The position numbers were made by a program, and so were the translations under genes. The notes beneath the pieces were generated by a model. It was given only the letters and a program-made list of their open reading frames with translations. It was not told the DNA's origin and ran no database searches. From Polytrichum commune (lineage: Eukaryota; Streptophyta; Polytrichopsida; Polytrichales; Polytrichaceae), in the NCBI GenBank assembly GCA_950295325.1, contig OX485808.1, forward strand, positions 38,770,527 through 38,834,526: a stretch of DNA of 64,000 nt, given 5' to 3'. Shown here piece after piece: positions 45,381 through 57,707 of the stretch (position 1 is its first letter; each line of letters starts with the position of its first letter).

Positions 45381-45912
45381 TGGCCGCTTTACACACGAGC
45401 CAAGAGCCGTGACCATGAAATCGTGAGAGCTGTGACCATGAAATTGTGAGAGCCTAAAAGAAAGTGTTCAACGGCCGTCCTCCCAACACACCTCCAAAGT
45501 CATGTAGTGCGGTCACGGATTCACGAGTGTAGTGTGAAGTCACATGTGACCCGGTCCTCAACCTAATGCTATTTCAATGAATTTCTATTCATGCGGGTCT
45601 TCACACATGGTAAAATAGAATAAATCAACGGTTGTGAGCATTTGGAGTGTCATGGTCTCCCGGTTTTGTGTTAGGCATACCTCCAAGAGATGGTTTTTGA
45701 AAATAGTCCGAGTGACCATGAAACATGATCCGTTCGATGCCATGTGAGAATGAATCCATGTAGACTTTACCTCCATCTTGCATTCACATGCTCTGTTGGT
45801 CCCTCGAGCGTAGTGTGAAGTAGCGAACTTGGACCGCCTCCACCTTTTCCACCAATGAGAGTGCTTGGAGTGTACTGGTCACGGGCTCTCAGTCTCGTGT
45901 GTGAAGTGGCCC
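45381..45912. mobile_element. PIF/Harbinger-like MITE with TTA target duplication
   Basis: 532 bp flanked by TTA (45378-45380, 45913-45915). Termini are TGGCCGCTTTACACACGAG and, from the right, GGGCCACTTCACACACGAG, followed by GAGCC(C)GTGACCA on both sides. A 23-bp motif GTGACCATGAAATCGTGAGA is tandemly duplicated next to the left end, and GTGACCATGAAAC occurs inside. GGGCC ends with a TTA target fit Tourist/Harbinger MITEs. Only about 90 bp separate it from the MULE MITE at 45103. A similar left end (TTA-GGGCCACTTTACAC) occurs alone at 62276-62292. Confidence 0.85.
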
Positions 45913-48410
45913 TTAGGTAGTAGAGCTGGAAGAAATCCTGATTGCAGAAATTGGAAGGAGGAAGGATGCCAGAACTGAGGCGATGATTATTGAAACTTAC
46001 GTTTTCGGTACATGCAGAAGAGTATTATACAGATTTTCCGCATCCAGATTCAGCTTCATGTACCCTACTTTGAAGGTGAAATTTTCACAGATGTTCGTGT
46101 TCATTACTGGAATTTCGAAACACCAGGGCCTGAAAATTAGAGCTCAAATTCCAGGTTAGTACGTTATGTACTAAGCATTGTGGGTCACTTACCTACATCC
46201 GAGTAAGGACCGAAGAATTGGCGATCAACAGAATCAGAAACAAAAGAAAACAATAATGTTATACCATCTTATCACTTCATAATAACGAACAATACAAACG
46301 CATATGTTGTTATGATCTATGATTGACCTACGGAACAAACTTCTAAAAATCGTGCAATCGAGATGGGAGGAATACTCATCGCTTCCAGATGTTATATAGA
46401 ATCGAAATGTTGACTGATATTGCAATTTGATTCCAACACTGAGATAAGAGTATTGTAGAAACCTTAAAGACTATATCAGTCCCGCAAATAGCTTAGTACA
46501 AGAGTGCTGTAAATGCGTTGGAAATGAATGTTGCAAACATTTGTGTCCCGAGAATTGTGTCTGAAAATGTGTTCTTATTTTCTAAATGTGTAGTAGGGGC
46601 TAGCTCCAGAGGTTGAATGAAATTTCTAAGGGCAGGCTTATCATCAACATAACATTACTTAGTCGATGAGGTGTGTTCATTTGAGAATAATGGTCTTGGG
46701 TGAGGCCCACCACCTGTCCCGGTGTCTATGGTAGGTTTCCCAACAAGTCACCCAGTGTGTTGCCAAGTTCCCCACGTACTCAATTTTCCATCTACCCAGA
46801 AGCAACCCACCACACCTTTCCGACATAATATTTGAGACTTCAATTAAAAAACCTTTAGGACACCACGTTGTGGGCGCGCCCACATGTGTCATATTTTGAT
46901 TGAGCCATGTAAATTCAATCACACATAATGTGAGTAGGCGGTGAATGGAGCCAATATTGTGATTTCCCCATGCTACATGGCATCATAGTTAGATTGGACA
47001 CAATGTGTATTTCTAATGTTAATAATTATGTTAATTAAGATTTAAAAAAATTTAGGTGTGCAACATGACTTGTAAAGGTATAATATTTTTCTCGTGAGAT
47101 GAGTATAGTATGAATCAAAGGTTGACACACTAGAACACTATGCATGGGCCAATTTGATTTTTTGCTAGAACCCCCAACATTAGTCATCTTGGTCACATTT
47201 GAATGACTAGACACCTAATGATAACCCATGCCTAGACTGATATGCATTGGAACAATTTATGCGTCATAGAAATCATCGGCTCCAGGCTGTGGTTGGGAGG
47301 CAGTGGTCTTGCATGAGTGGGAGGGTAGCAAGGTTGGATCTCATTGGCCTTTTGGCTCACATGACATTAAAATCAAATTCATTGCATTGGAGTAAGTGCA
47401 ACTAGGTGCATCTAGGTGTACACCCTAGCACCTAAAGCAACCTAGTTGCACACTCACCCGGACTAGTCAATGACCTGGGGCCTACTAATGCTAAGCATGG
47501 CATGGCTAAGTGGTATTAAATTATTAATAATACGGATAAATGGCGGTAGCCAAGCCCCGACCCCAGCCCAGATTTATATTGTACTTATTCAAATTCCGGT
47601 ATTTGGCATGATTGTTCTAGAATGCTTCGAACTTGTCCAGGGGGGGGGGGGGTCTCAAGGAACAATTCCCCCCTCTAAGAAGTGGAATCGGAGGGAAATC
47701 CTCTTTGTGCAACTTCATCCTCCAATGTGCAAATGACGCATCGAAATCACCATGCATGTGGCCGACTATCACAGAAGGCACTTGAACTCTTCTTTGAACT
47801 TGGCTTTAGCAAAATACAAAGACCAAAAGCAAAATATGTATCAACATTTGTTGTCCTTAGCACAATTGTCAAGTTTGCATGTAGAGAGTAGGGGATTAAA
47901 GGTTTGGCAACAACAAGATATTCAAGGGGTTTCGACAATGAAGAGATCCAAACCTCCTTGCCCTCGAGCACTACCTCATAAAGAAGTATTGTTTCACATC
48001 CCTCAAAAAGGGCACCTATCCTACAATGTTTCAAAATTTAGTGTAGAAAATTTCTAAGGATTGAGTTAGATGATGGAAGTAGAAGGTCTAAGGTAGTCTC
48101 ATGGTAGATGACGGTACAACTGCTTACATGAATAGTGATTTTCATCACTCAAGGACATTGTTTTGGTTTGTGAGCGTTTTTGATGAATTGGTGCAAACTC
48201 TTATTGAATTTTGCTAGGTTACTATTGTTTGAAATTGAATATCAATGTACAATTTGAAAATTGGTGGAAATTTCACCTAATGAAGGACTCGTGGCCCTGA
48301 ATAATGATCAATATTACACCCCAATCTATTGCAATAAAAGGCCCCAAAATAATTACATTGAGTAGGATGTTGTGAAACGTTAAGCACAGTATACATGTTA
48401 TGTGACACTA
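45913..48410. other. Intergenic DNA, no gene recognised
   Basis: A short hairpin sequence lies near 47395-47457 (GTGCAACTAGGTGC ... GCAACCTAGTTGCAC). A run of 13 G is at 47640-47652. The frames at 47682-48057 on both strands have no recognisable domain. Confidence 0.5.
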
Positions 48411-48626
48411 CACTTAATATTGTATTTACTATCACTTACTAGTTGGAGTACACAATGCTATATCTTTTTACTATTAACTTAATTTTCACCAAGTAGAGAT
48501 GTTAAAGTTCTATAACATCCAAACAACTAGTTTGACCTTTGTTGGCAAAAAAATAAGATATACAGTAAGCACTTATAGCATTGCAAAATTCCAAATAGTA
48601 AGTGACACTAAATACAAAATTTAGTG
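48411..48626. mobile_element. TA-target MITE, short member of the CACTAAATA family
   Basis: 216 bp, flanked by TA (48409-48410, 48627-48628). Left end CACTTAATATTGTATTTACTA in pieces followed by TCACTTACT; from the right CACTAAATTTTGTATTTAGTG in pieces followed by TCACTTACT, so the inverted repeats span about 30 bp. The subterminal TCACTTACT is shared with the 9165 and 59093 elements. Confidence 0.85.
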
Positions 48627-49908
48627 TAGAGAATGGACAGTATTTCCAATCTCCTCAGTGAGTGAAATTTGTAAGTTCTGGTGCATTGAAGGGACATGTT
48701 TAAACAGCACATGAAATATACTCTGACATCATGATGTGTAATTTTAAAAGGACCTACATAAATTGAGGACAGCTAGAAAGCGCATTTTTGGTGCACATTG
48801 GTTCAACACTACCCACATCATTTGCTTTCACTTCCTCCCTTCTTTTTATTTCATAAGGTTTGTGGACTTGTTGGTATTGATCCTTGGGATCCATTCATAC
48901 ACAAACATGTCCAAGGGTTTTATGGTCTAGTGATGCTATTCACAAATGTAATAAAATTTGCAAAAGCATTTGATGCCCAAGATGTCAATGGTTTTGAACT
49001 TAATGTCAATGTTGTTGATATTGATTAAAAGATACAAAATGATCTGAAACAAATCACGTTGAGGCATTCACATTTTAATGCTTCCACATGGTTCAGTAGT
49101 GTCCACCAACATTGCTCCATCCACTCAAGAATATCCATGAATCTACCCATGATGTCAAATTCCCTGAGTACCCTAGTGAGTATGTAGCAAGGCAAAATGT
49201 CACGGCCTACCAATGAACTGGAAGAACCGAATGAGTTCAAGACTTCAGGAAAATTAAGAATCATTCTAGAGAAATCTATGTAATATACCTCAAACCAAGA
49301 AAGAAAACCCGAAAGATGTCAACACATAACAGGTTGGACTTGAAAACACTCAAGTATTGACCTATTATGCCCAAAAATCTCCCCGAACACTACAGCCTAC
49401 AATGGGTTTTGCATACAAAATCAATTCGAAACCACAGTATCAGATGCATCAGAATGAAACATGGGCATGTGTGGCAATGCCACATCCACCATTACACTAC
49501 ATTGGCTTAGCAAATCTGACGGTAGAAATGGGACCGTGATTCTGACTGGTAACAAGATCTAGAGGGGTGAAGTTCAAACAAATTACATCAGGATGGAACA
49601 TGGATGTGCGTGTTTGGGGACGCCAACTCGACCAGATTACTGTGTACCGCATGGACAGCAAATTACTAGGTTATGAAAGCTCCCAGAACTATAGCAATCA
49701 GTGGTCAGAATTGCAAACATCAGAATAATGATGCAAAATCAGCTGACATGATCACAGTTGCAGAAATTGGGGTGAGGAAACAATGGTAGTGACCAGAATC
49801 CGATACAGTAATCGGAATAAAAGGAAGAAAAGAAACTGCAGTGATCACTACAAGAACCGCATGACCTAGTGGAAATGAAGACCAAGTGATGGGATTATGG
49901 ACTTTGTA
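48627..49908. other. Intergenic DNA downstream of the MATE gene
   Basis: No gene seen. It includes the repeat at 49235-49400 that recurs near 62760-62945. Confidence 0.5.
49235..49400 (+). repeat. Dispersed repeat, direct partner at 62760-62945
   Basis: Shared blocks in order: GAGTTCAAGACTT(C)AGGAA, GAAAGATGTCAACA, TTGGACTTGAAAAC and ATGCCCAAAAATCTCCC. Diverged; borders not defined. Confidence 0.7.
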
Positions 49909-50690
49909 GGGAAACCTTACCATAACCAGCAAGAGGAACAAATTGAACTTTGTTCTCAGAATTCTTGCCAGTCACTAATACTACCATGCATACCCTGTGT
50001 GCAAGTAAGTGTAGACGTAACTTGGTTTCTTTTTGCCCCAAAAAAAGTACCACATGTCATCATGTGATTACTTGGGAACTCTTAGAAGAGGCCTTTGAAA
50101 TTGACTTTACGCAGAGGGGTGCAATGACTACAATGACAACGAGGAGGAACAGACGCAGTGATGGGAATGTAATGCGAGACAAGATTAAGAAGTTGGATCT
50201 TGCATGAGCTTCACGAGGCAAAAGTCAAACTTTGTTCTCAGAAATTCTACCTAGTCACTGATACTATGTACCATGCAAAATCAAATTTTCCTGGTTTAGG
50301 AGAGTAAACGCAACTGTTGTAACAAGAATGAAAAGCGAGAGTTGCAGGGATGGGAATTAGGAGTTGGGTCTGACAGGGAAGCCTCACCTTGAGCAGCAAG
50401 AGGCAAAAGTCAAACTTCGTATTCAGTGATTCTAGCGAGTCACTGATACTACCATGCACAATGCAAATCCCTTGATGTAGGAGGGCAAACCCAATAGTTG
50501 TGATGAGAATGAGGAGTGAGAATTGCAGGGATGACAATACAGTGCAAGAGATGGGATTAAGAAATCGGGTCTGATAGGGAAGCCTCACCTTGAGCTGCAA
50601 GAGGGTGGTCAGACCTCTTCAACAAAAGAACTTCGTTCTCAGAAAATTGTTGTTGACTGAGGATACTACTACCATGGCAAGTGATGCCTT
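49909..50690 (-). repeat. Tandem copies of the MATE gene's 3' end
   Basis: Plus-strand motif GGGAAGCCTCACCTTGAGC(A/T)GCAAGAGG, then CTTYGTTCTCAG and a GTCACTGATACTACCATG block, recurs four times: near 49909-49991, 50215-50273 (5' block degraded), 50378-50460 and 50578-50680. Spacings are about 281, 184 and 217 bp. The last copy is the genuine C-terminal coding sequence of the MATE gene (stop at 50557-50559); the others lie beyond the stop, in the 3' UTR or flank. One unit retains readable LKVRLPCQTQ versus LKVRLPYQTR in an alternative frame, confirming common origin. Confidence 0.88.
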
Positions 50691-53600
50691 TGAGGCTAGA
50701 TTTACTGCAAGGAAGGGCACTGGTGGCAGAGGAGGCAGCACCGGCGCTGTGCTGCAGCTCGGCCACCACACTGGAAGCGCTCTGGTCTTGCATGAGGGTG
50801 AAGTCCTGCGCTCGCAGCGCCTGCACAACCCAGTCGGTCCGTATCACGGCGGTGACGGTGAGCACCGCGCAGGTCATGACGGCGGCCAGGAGGCCCAGCC
50901 AAAGTCCAAGCAATCCGAGCTTGAAAACGAAGCCAAGCAGCAAGCTCATGGGGATGCCCACAAAGTAGAATGAGCCCAGATTGACATACGCCCCCATGGC
51001 TGGGCGAGCACTGCCGCGGAGCACACCACACGAGACAGTTTGCGGGAAGTTGCCGAGCTCGCACAGGCCCATGATGGGCAGAATTTCCGCTACGCCCAGC
51101 AGGATTTGCTGGTCCGTGGTGAACAGCTTGCCCCAGATGGAGCGTTCGCCAATCAGCCAAAGTGTGCCGATGCAGCCCAATCCTATGCTCAGCCCCAGAG
51201 CGGCCATGGATGCGTGGTATGCCCCTAGCGGACGGTTCGCGCCCAACTCGTTGCCTACTCGCGTGCACACACACGATGCCAGTGCAACCTGGCATTGAGG
51301 AATCACAGTAAGAAAATACAGCCACCAATGCCAGTGACAGAGAAAGTAACACAAAACTAGTAACGGCAGACAAATGCAGGTACATGAAGCATGAGAATAT
51401 CTTGTTTTGAAAAGAGGTGTCTCAAAGAGACGACCGAAACTCAATGTCATAGAAACCCTGTTGCTCCTCTATGCAATTCATGACAGTTCTACCAACTGGT
51501 CATTCTGTAGAATCTTATCCTAGTTCTTGCAGGTAACTCAAGCTCAGGTTTACAAAGAACACAACCTATCTCCGTCCCAAAAGTCGGGCACTTGTTTCGA
51601 AGAGTCACATACCACGATCCTTACCATAATACAGAGTCTTAGGAGAGATTTTGATTCAAGAACCTTTTTGTCAGGTTTCGTGGGGATATGTTGGAGAGAT
51701 TTCGATGGGTGGTTTTGTTAATGCAAAGAGATAATGGCTGGGGGACAAATGATGAATACAACAAACAAATTTCCTCAACCCTCGTAGTCTACCTGTGAGA
51801 AGAGGGTTTGTAGGAATACTGATATCGGTTTTGTTGGAGGAAAGTTGTACAGATTTTTGGTGCATGAGATTGATTGATTTTGATGGGTACCTGCAAAGCA
51901 TACAAAATGGTGTCGCCGTTGAGGACGATGGCCATGATGGCGATGGACTTGCGGGCATCAGACAGCAAGCCTGCGAGCATCATCATGATTTCGTAGCACC
52001 ACCACTCCAGGCAAGTCATGAAACAGGAGGGCAATGCGAGCCTGAGCAGCGGCCTCCACTCGCGGAGGCAAGCTTTCGACCAGCCAGGCCACGTGTACTG
52101 GCACACACCGGAGTATTTGATGTAAATCAAGAGGAAGACGATCATATTGACGTCGGTCCAGAAGTTAGCAACAGCTGTGCCAGGGGCGCCCAGGCCGCAC
52201 CCGAACACTAGCAGAGAGTTGATGGGGACGTGCAGCACCATGGCAAGGCCGGAGCATACCATCATGGGCTTGGCGATGCACTGCGAGCGCAGGAAGATGC
52301 GTAAAGGGGACAGAAGTGCCGTGGCCAGCAGGTCCGGGAGCAGGTAGCGGAGGTAGTCGTTAGCAATCTTGGCTATGGCGGGGTCCTGACCAATGGCCAG
52401 CAACAACACCTCCACGTTCCACCACACCAGCGCAATGGGGAAGCTCGTGAGCAGCAAGATCAGGATGCCGCGTTGCAAGGTGATGCCCATGATCTTGTAT
52501 CTGCACACACACATCACAACAATTTCAACCTACATATTTCATTTCATCCACCACTGCACATCGGATACGTACAAGGGCTCCTTTACCGCTCACCATCAAC
52601 TCTGTTTCTGAAACCTCACCTCACACCTTGCACACTTTTGTGCAAATGTAGATAATATCGCCCTCGTGATCGAGTATGGAATGTTCGTAGCTTCGTCATC
52701 CATCACGCACATAATTTCACGACACATTCACCCTCATCTACATTCGGAAAATTTTCAAACTGTTCTGTCGCTTCGCCGCTACCGATCAGTACCCAAATAC
52801 AAATTTATTCTCCATCTAATTCACATCAGATCCGATGAAGCGTCTTGGTGCTCAAATCCGAATCAGCACCAACACCAAACTCTCATCCATCATGCACATG
52901 GTTTTCAGTTTCTCTGCTCTCATGATCGAGTAAACCCTCCGTTTGCAGTTAATTCAAGCCTTGCCCTACTGCCCTGCAAAATGAGTTTCTTTCCTGCATT
53001 CATCATGGAATAATCCTCATGACATTTGAGGATGATGTACATCGTCGCATTTCAGAATTTCCCTCATTCAAATGAGGAGCATTGTCGCTTCTGTAATCTC
53101 ACTTCATGCAGATGATGAGCAATGTTAATCCCAGATAATCTCTTCTTGAAGGAACATAATCCGCCATGAGGACCCCAATTTTGCAGGATTCAAATTATAC
53201 CATCAATGATGTTGCACGAATCTACAAGTACATCCTGATGACTTCCAATTGACAGTTCACTATTTTTGGGAAATCGATGAAGACAGAAATGAATATGGAT
53301 ACCTGCGAGCACCATAAGCCTGGCCGCAAATTGGCTCCATGCCTCCCGCTAGGCCCATGAGGATCGAGAAACCAGTCACATTTGCAAAAGTCAGGGCCAT
53401 AGTACCTCCGGCGAGTTGAAGGCCCCCAAGGCGACCTAGAAACATGGTGGAGACAATGAACCTCGTAAACCACATAACATTCATGGCAGCGATGGGCACC
53501 CCAATGGGCCTCTGCTTCCCCAATTCCAACCACATTTGATGGAACGTGGGCCACTGCTTGAGGGCTTGTTGAATCTCGCTGTCAATCGACCGTGAGTTGG

Positions 53601-53763
53601 AGGGGCTTGAATAGAGGCACTTGACGTCGGCATCCTCCAAACGCAAACCAGTGTGCACTGGCGGCAGATTCATCCCACACGACCTAATGTCGATCACATT
53701 GTCTCCCGGACGCCTTGCTATTTCCATCTTCAATTTTGAGTCGCTTTCTGACACTAACTCCAT
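50557..53763 (-). CDS. MATE efflux transporter, DTX48-51/ADP1-like, three exons
   Basis: Membrane antiporter of the MATE/DETOXIFICATION family; substrate unknown. Exons on the minus strand are 53763-53303, 52500-51891 and 51288-50557, joined in phase to give 600 residues. The N-terminal extension of about 85 residues is soluble and acidic. Membrane core: FLGRLGGLQLAGGTMALTFA at about 108-127, GMEPICGQAYGARR at 141-154 spanning exon junction 1, KIANDYLRYLLPDLLATALL and LEWWCYEIMMMLAGLL in exon 2, VCTRVGNELGANRP at about 364-377 in exon 3. The sequence pattern fits the DTX48-51 branch (includes ADP1), which is linked in Arabidopsis to organ initiation, iron homeostasis and hormone-related phenotypes; transfer of these roles is inference. 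G+C content is high in the exons. The C-terminal tail is Ser-rich, and its coding end is tandemly duplicated downstream. About 1.9 kb separate its start from the arginase stop; both lie on the same strand. Confidence 0.95.
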
Positions 53764-54302
53764 ATTTGCGCGAGGTCTCTAAAGGAAACAAATACATGGC
53801 CTTCTAAATCTCGATTGACTATCTCCATTTCCTTGATTGCAGGCTTACTTGACTGGAAAGTCTCCACACACATTTACAGACACCACATTGCTCACTTAAT
53901 ACCAGATGGTTAGCACCTTTGATGAAACACACAGATCTCATGCTTCTAAATCCTAACTCGTATATTCCAAGAATTGTACATTGATATGTCTTTCGAATAA
54001 CAAAAGAACGTCTTCGAAGAGAGGAGGTGCTGGAGCGAAACTGTACAGAGGCAGTAAGTTAATTTGGCTTCATAGAGACATCACTCCAAAGTCTCAAGAA
54101 ATCGTAATCCATGAAGAACAATCACAAACTAACCCTACAGTAAATACAAAGCCTGATATTTTACAACAAGGTGTTTCTTTCCATCTTTAGCTTTCCACAC
54201 TGCCGTTTGATGGATCCTCACCGCAGTGGTTGGCTTGTTCAGCCGTTCTACTCCCTGTAATGATAACAACATTTTCTTCCCTTGTCAATTCAAGAAACCA
54301 AG
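53764..54302 (-). promoter_or_regulatory. Upstream region of the MATE gene
   Basis: Probable leader and proximal promoter; no TATA box or start site can be called with confidence. The duplicated G-box block begins at 54303. Confidence 0.35.
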
Positions 54303-54870
54303 GAGAAGCCCACGTGCACACCCTACGATGGGATGAGAAAATATTGCATCAAGAACAACATGCATGAAAATCAAAACTTGCATTCGAAATAGGTGACTAT
54401 TTGCAAAGACGTTGCGTAGCATAAGTGCGTAGGAGAGGAGAGCAAAAGGCTGAATGATGGAGTGCCAGGGTTAGAGGTTTTCCTTCTCCCCACGTAACCG
54501 CCTTCAAAGCCAATGGACTTCTTTTCTCTTGTCCGTTGGTATGCTGTGGTTGACTGTTGGAAAGCATGTGAACCTGAAGGGCATCAGAGAAGCCCACGTG
54601 CACACCCTACGGTGGGATGAGAAGGTATTGCATCAAGAACAACATGCATGAAAAACAAAACTTGCATTCGAAATAGGTGACTATTTGCAAAGAAGTTGCA
54701 CAGGATAAGTGCGTACGAGAGGAGAGCAAAAGGCAGAATGGAGTGCCAGGTTTAGAGGTTTTCCTTCTCCCCACGTAACCGCCTTCAAAGCCAATGGACT
54801 TCATTTCTCTTGTCCGTTGGTATGCTGTGGTTGATTGTTGGAAAGCACGTGAGCCTGAAGGGCATCAGAG
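54303..54870. repeat. 284-bp tandem duplication with G-boxes upstream of MATE
   Basis: Units 54303-54586 and 54587-54870 are head-to-tail, about 95 percent identical by eye and without flanking transposon ends. Each begins GAGAAGCCCACGTGCACACC, so the palindromic G-box CACGTG occurs at 54311-54316 and 54595-54600; a third CACGTG at 54846-54851 exists only in unit 2 (unit 1 has CATGTG). Both units also hold CCCCACGTAACCG. These are ABRE/bZIP-bHLH type core motifs, about 0.55-1.1 kb upstream of the MATE start codon and downstream of arginase. A regulatory role is inference. Confidence 0.9.
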
Positions 54871-55706
54871 TTTCATAACTTGATTGAGATTTCGACTAGG
54901 ATAATCTAGTAGCAAAAATGTACCGGCATGTGTTTGTCTACCAGAAATCAGGGTCAGAACAATCAATATGTCCCTAGTTATGAAAACTGCTATGAATATT
55001 CTTGAGGTGGTCATAACCTATTCTGATCTCTTAGAGTGGACTTTCTGTTACTTGCTCTTTATTACTTTGCTGCTGAATTATACAAAAAAGGACAATGCCA
55101 TTGAAACTCAGGTAACAGGAGATATCTCATCAAGTGCTTATCGAAGTGCGCCCTTGAAAATCTACCTCAAGTGAAAGCACTGCATCAGAAGCTAAGGAAA
55201 CCTGGGCATTGACTCTACTAATTGATCGGTCAAAACAGATTGATAGATTGACCTTGACATTTTGTCAGAATTGCCAGAAACTTTTATTTCAATATAAGAA
55301 GTTTCATCAGTATAGCCTCTTTAACTGCATATATACCTGCCTTCTGTTCACTTGAATAAAATGAAACAAAAAGGAGCATTCTCTTCACAACCTCAGTGGT
55401 GATTTCACCTTGAGGGGCATGACAACAGAGACGCTTGATTGTATATTGTCCAGACTGCTCAGATCTTTCAATGTGAGTAACACCTGCCATGTCTTACGAC
55501 AAGGGAGTCAATGCTTGAAAGATCGGCATTTGAACTCGACTACCAATACAACTTACAAAACCAAGAGAATACCTAGCATTAAGACATGCAATAGAAATAG
55601 AGGAAACAACAAGCGTTCCCAATCATCTGCTGTCACCATTGAAAAAAACTTATCATAACCCTGTATATTCTAAACAAAAAATATCATCCTCTTAAAAACG
55701 ACCTAT
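54871..55706. other. Spacer and 3' flank of the arginase gene
   Basis: No gene seen. The portion next to 55706 should hold the arginase 3' UTR. Confidence 0.5.
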
Positions 55707-56848
55707 TTACTTGGACATCTTTGCACAAAGCTCTCGAACAAGCTTCGCTGCAACCATGGCAGTCATTCCATCCACAGTGTCCCGTTGCGGGTTGAACTCC
55801 ACAACGTCGCCTCCAACTATGTTACCCTTCAGATTCTGCAAGATGTTCATGACATCGCGGAAAGAAAGACCCCCTGGCTCAATATGAGAGACACCTGGAG
55901 CATATGCCGGGTCAAGGCAATCCACATCAATTGAGACATAAACACCTTTCACACCCTCACCAAGATGCAGATTTTCAAGCTTCTCCCGGTCACGATTGAA
56001 TGTCCTCATCTCATGTTGCTCCACACCAAACTTCTTGGCTTGGTCTCGTTGTTCTTGAGTTACTGAGCGCAGACCAACCTGTACAAGCCGCCGTGCATGG
56101 CCACCTTCCATAATACGGGCAAATGGAGAGGCATGCGAGTAGTGCTTCCCCTCATAAGCATGATAGATGTCGGGGTGCGCATCAATATGGAGAATATCTA
56201 CAGGTCCTCCAAGATACTCAGTGACGCCCCGCACCACTGGGAATGAAATAGAGTGATCTCCTCCTAGCACAAGCGGCCTAAGCGGTGGCTCGTCCATGAT
56301 CAGTTTCACTGACTCTGTGATTGTTCGCATGAGCAGTTCATCTTTAACACCACAACTCCGCATCCCCTGAATTGGCACATCTCCTGCATCTGTCAAAATC
56401 CGTACATCCTCCAACTGCTTCCCAGTTTCAGTGGTGGAATTGGTGCTACCACACCAAATGGCCTCTCGGATCACAGGAGGCGAGAAGGCTGGACCCTGGC
56501 AAATTCAAATCATCGTTCACGTTCAGGTACAAAAGCGACCTCCGTCGAATTAACTGCCCATAACTACGGTATCACAAAACACATTAAGATGCGAGAGGTA
56601 CCAAACTTGCAACACAACTTTCAGAACACCTGAAGAAAAGAAGAGTTGTGCCCAAGGGGAACACCAAGCAGGCAGCTAGTAGCTACGGCGCCTCCTTTTG
56701 CCCTCACAACCTCCGCCTTTAGTCGCGCAAGCTCTCGTACCAATGTGAGTGACGCCTCCACCACCCGTTGTTGCCCTTGTTCCGGTGACACAAACGATTG
56801 ACTGTACCCACGCTGCTGCTGCCACAATTTACCTAAGGCTCTCCTCAT
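55707..56848 (-). CDS. ARGAH: Arginase (L-arginine amidinohydrolase), probably mitochondrial
   Basis: Hydrolyses arginine to ornithine and urea with a binuclear manganese centre; plant enzymes act in mitochondria. Two exons on the minus strand, 56848-56630 and 56495-55707, joined in phase (...SSFLQ then GPAFSPPVIREAIW), give 335 residues, the normal plant length. Metal ligands are present: GGDHS at 151-155, DAHPD at 178-182, SIDVDCLDP at 261-269. Near the end VVEFNPQRDT and DGMTAMVAAKLVREL match plant arginases, which resemble agmatinases in sequence; agmatinase activity is the main alternative. The N-terminus MRRALGKLWQQQRGYSQSF is Arg/Gln-rich and fits a mitochondrial presequence. One coding intron is few for a plant arginase. 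Further non-coding leader exons are likely at 57.5-58.0 kb. Confidence 0.95.
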
Positions 56849-57469
56849 CCTTCAAACCCTAACATAAATAAGATGAATTCAATCGTTAACACATTTCACC
56901 AATGATGTGCTACATTTCGTAAAGTTTACAGACTCTTACAGTGTACATCTCTGATAATGTGAAAACAGGGACAAGTAGAATATTCAGGACTAGTATGTAA
57001 CACATAAAAAATACAGACAAGAGTACACCACATAAAGTCTGCACTAAGCAAGACATTCGAATGTGAATGACATTTGCTCCCACATCAATATGCACTCTTC
57101 ATGCAAAAATTCACAAACAATTCACTGAAATTTCTTGAAATGAATCAACCTGGATTCAAAATAAACATAAACCGGACCTTCGGTTGATTCTTGAAACGAG
57201 AAAAACATACTCAGACTTAAGGAACTGATATATGCCTCCCAGTCGCTAATGAAGAACACTTTTAGGTCTTCTTAAATAGAGAGTTCGTATTTGGACATAA
57301 CCTTATCTTCGATCAACAAAGAAGCTCCGCGACCTTCGAAAGGGATATCAATGATTCAAAACCTTGCAATAGACTTCAAAACTATGAAAGATCTAACTAT
57401 CTTATAACATAGCTCCGAACGGTAGGTCCTTCTGAAGTTCTTACAAACACACACCGATCCGATACAGCG
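56849..57469 (-). other. Arginase 5' flank, probably a 5'-UTR intron
   Basis: No coding sequence. If the duplicated leader blocks at 57470-58030 are first exons, this is leader intron sequence. Confidence 0.4.
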
Positions 57470-57671
57470 AAATGAAATCACCTCACACCATGCTCCTCTA
57501 ACACAAACATCAAAAAAGGCGAACAATCCTTGAGAGAATCAGCCATACCTGGCAAATTAATCAGCTGCAGTAAGGAGGTTGCTCCGCTTGAATACGATAA
57601 AGAGTCAAAAGGAACTCCCAATCCGGTTACAGCACGTGTAACTTGCGAATAAAAGACTCTGCACACCACAC

Positions 57672-57707
<36 letters not shown>

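Noticed and set aside
47395-47457. Short hairpin that might be a microRNA precursor
   Set aside because: Stem only about 14 bp with a large loop and no sign of an extended fold-back; it cannot be supported without small-RNA data.
47682-48057. Overlapping plus- and minus-strand frames near 47.7-48.0 kb
   Set aside because: Both strands open at similar length and no motif on either; probably chance.
50702-51385. Long minus-strand frame (227 codons) overlapping MATE exon 3, and plus-strand frames at 50590-51298
   Set aside because: Shadows of the G+C-rich MATE exon; the MATE frame has clear family motifs and consistent splice phases.
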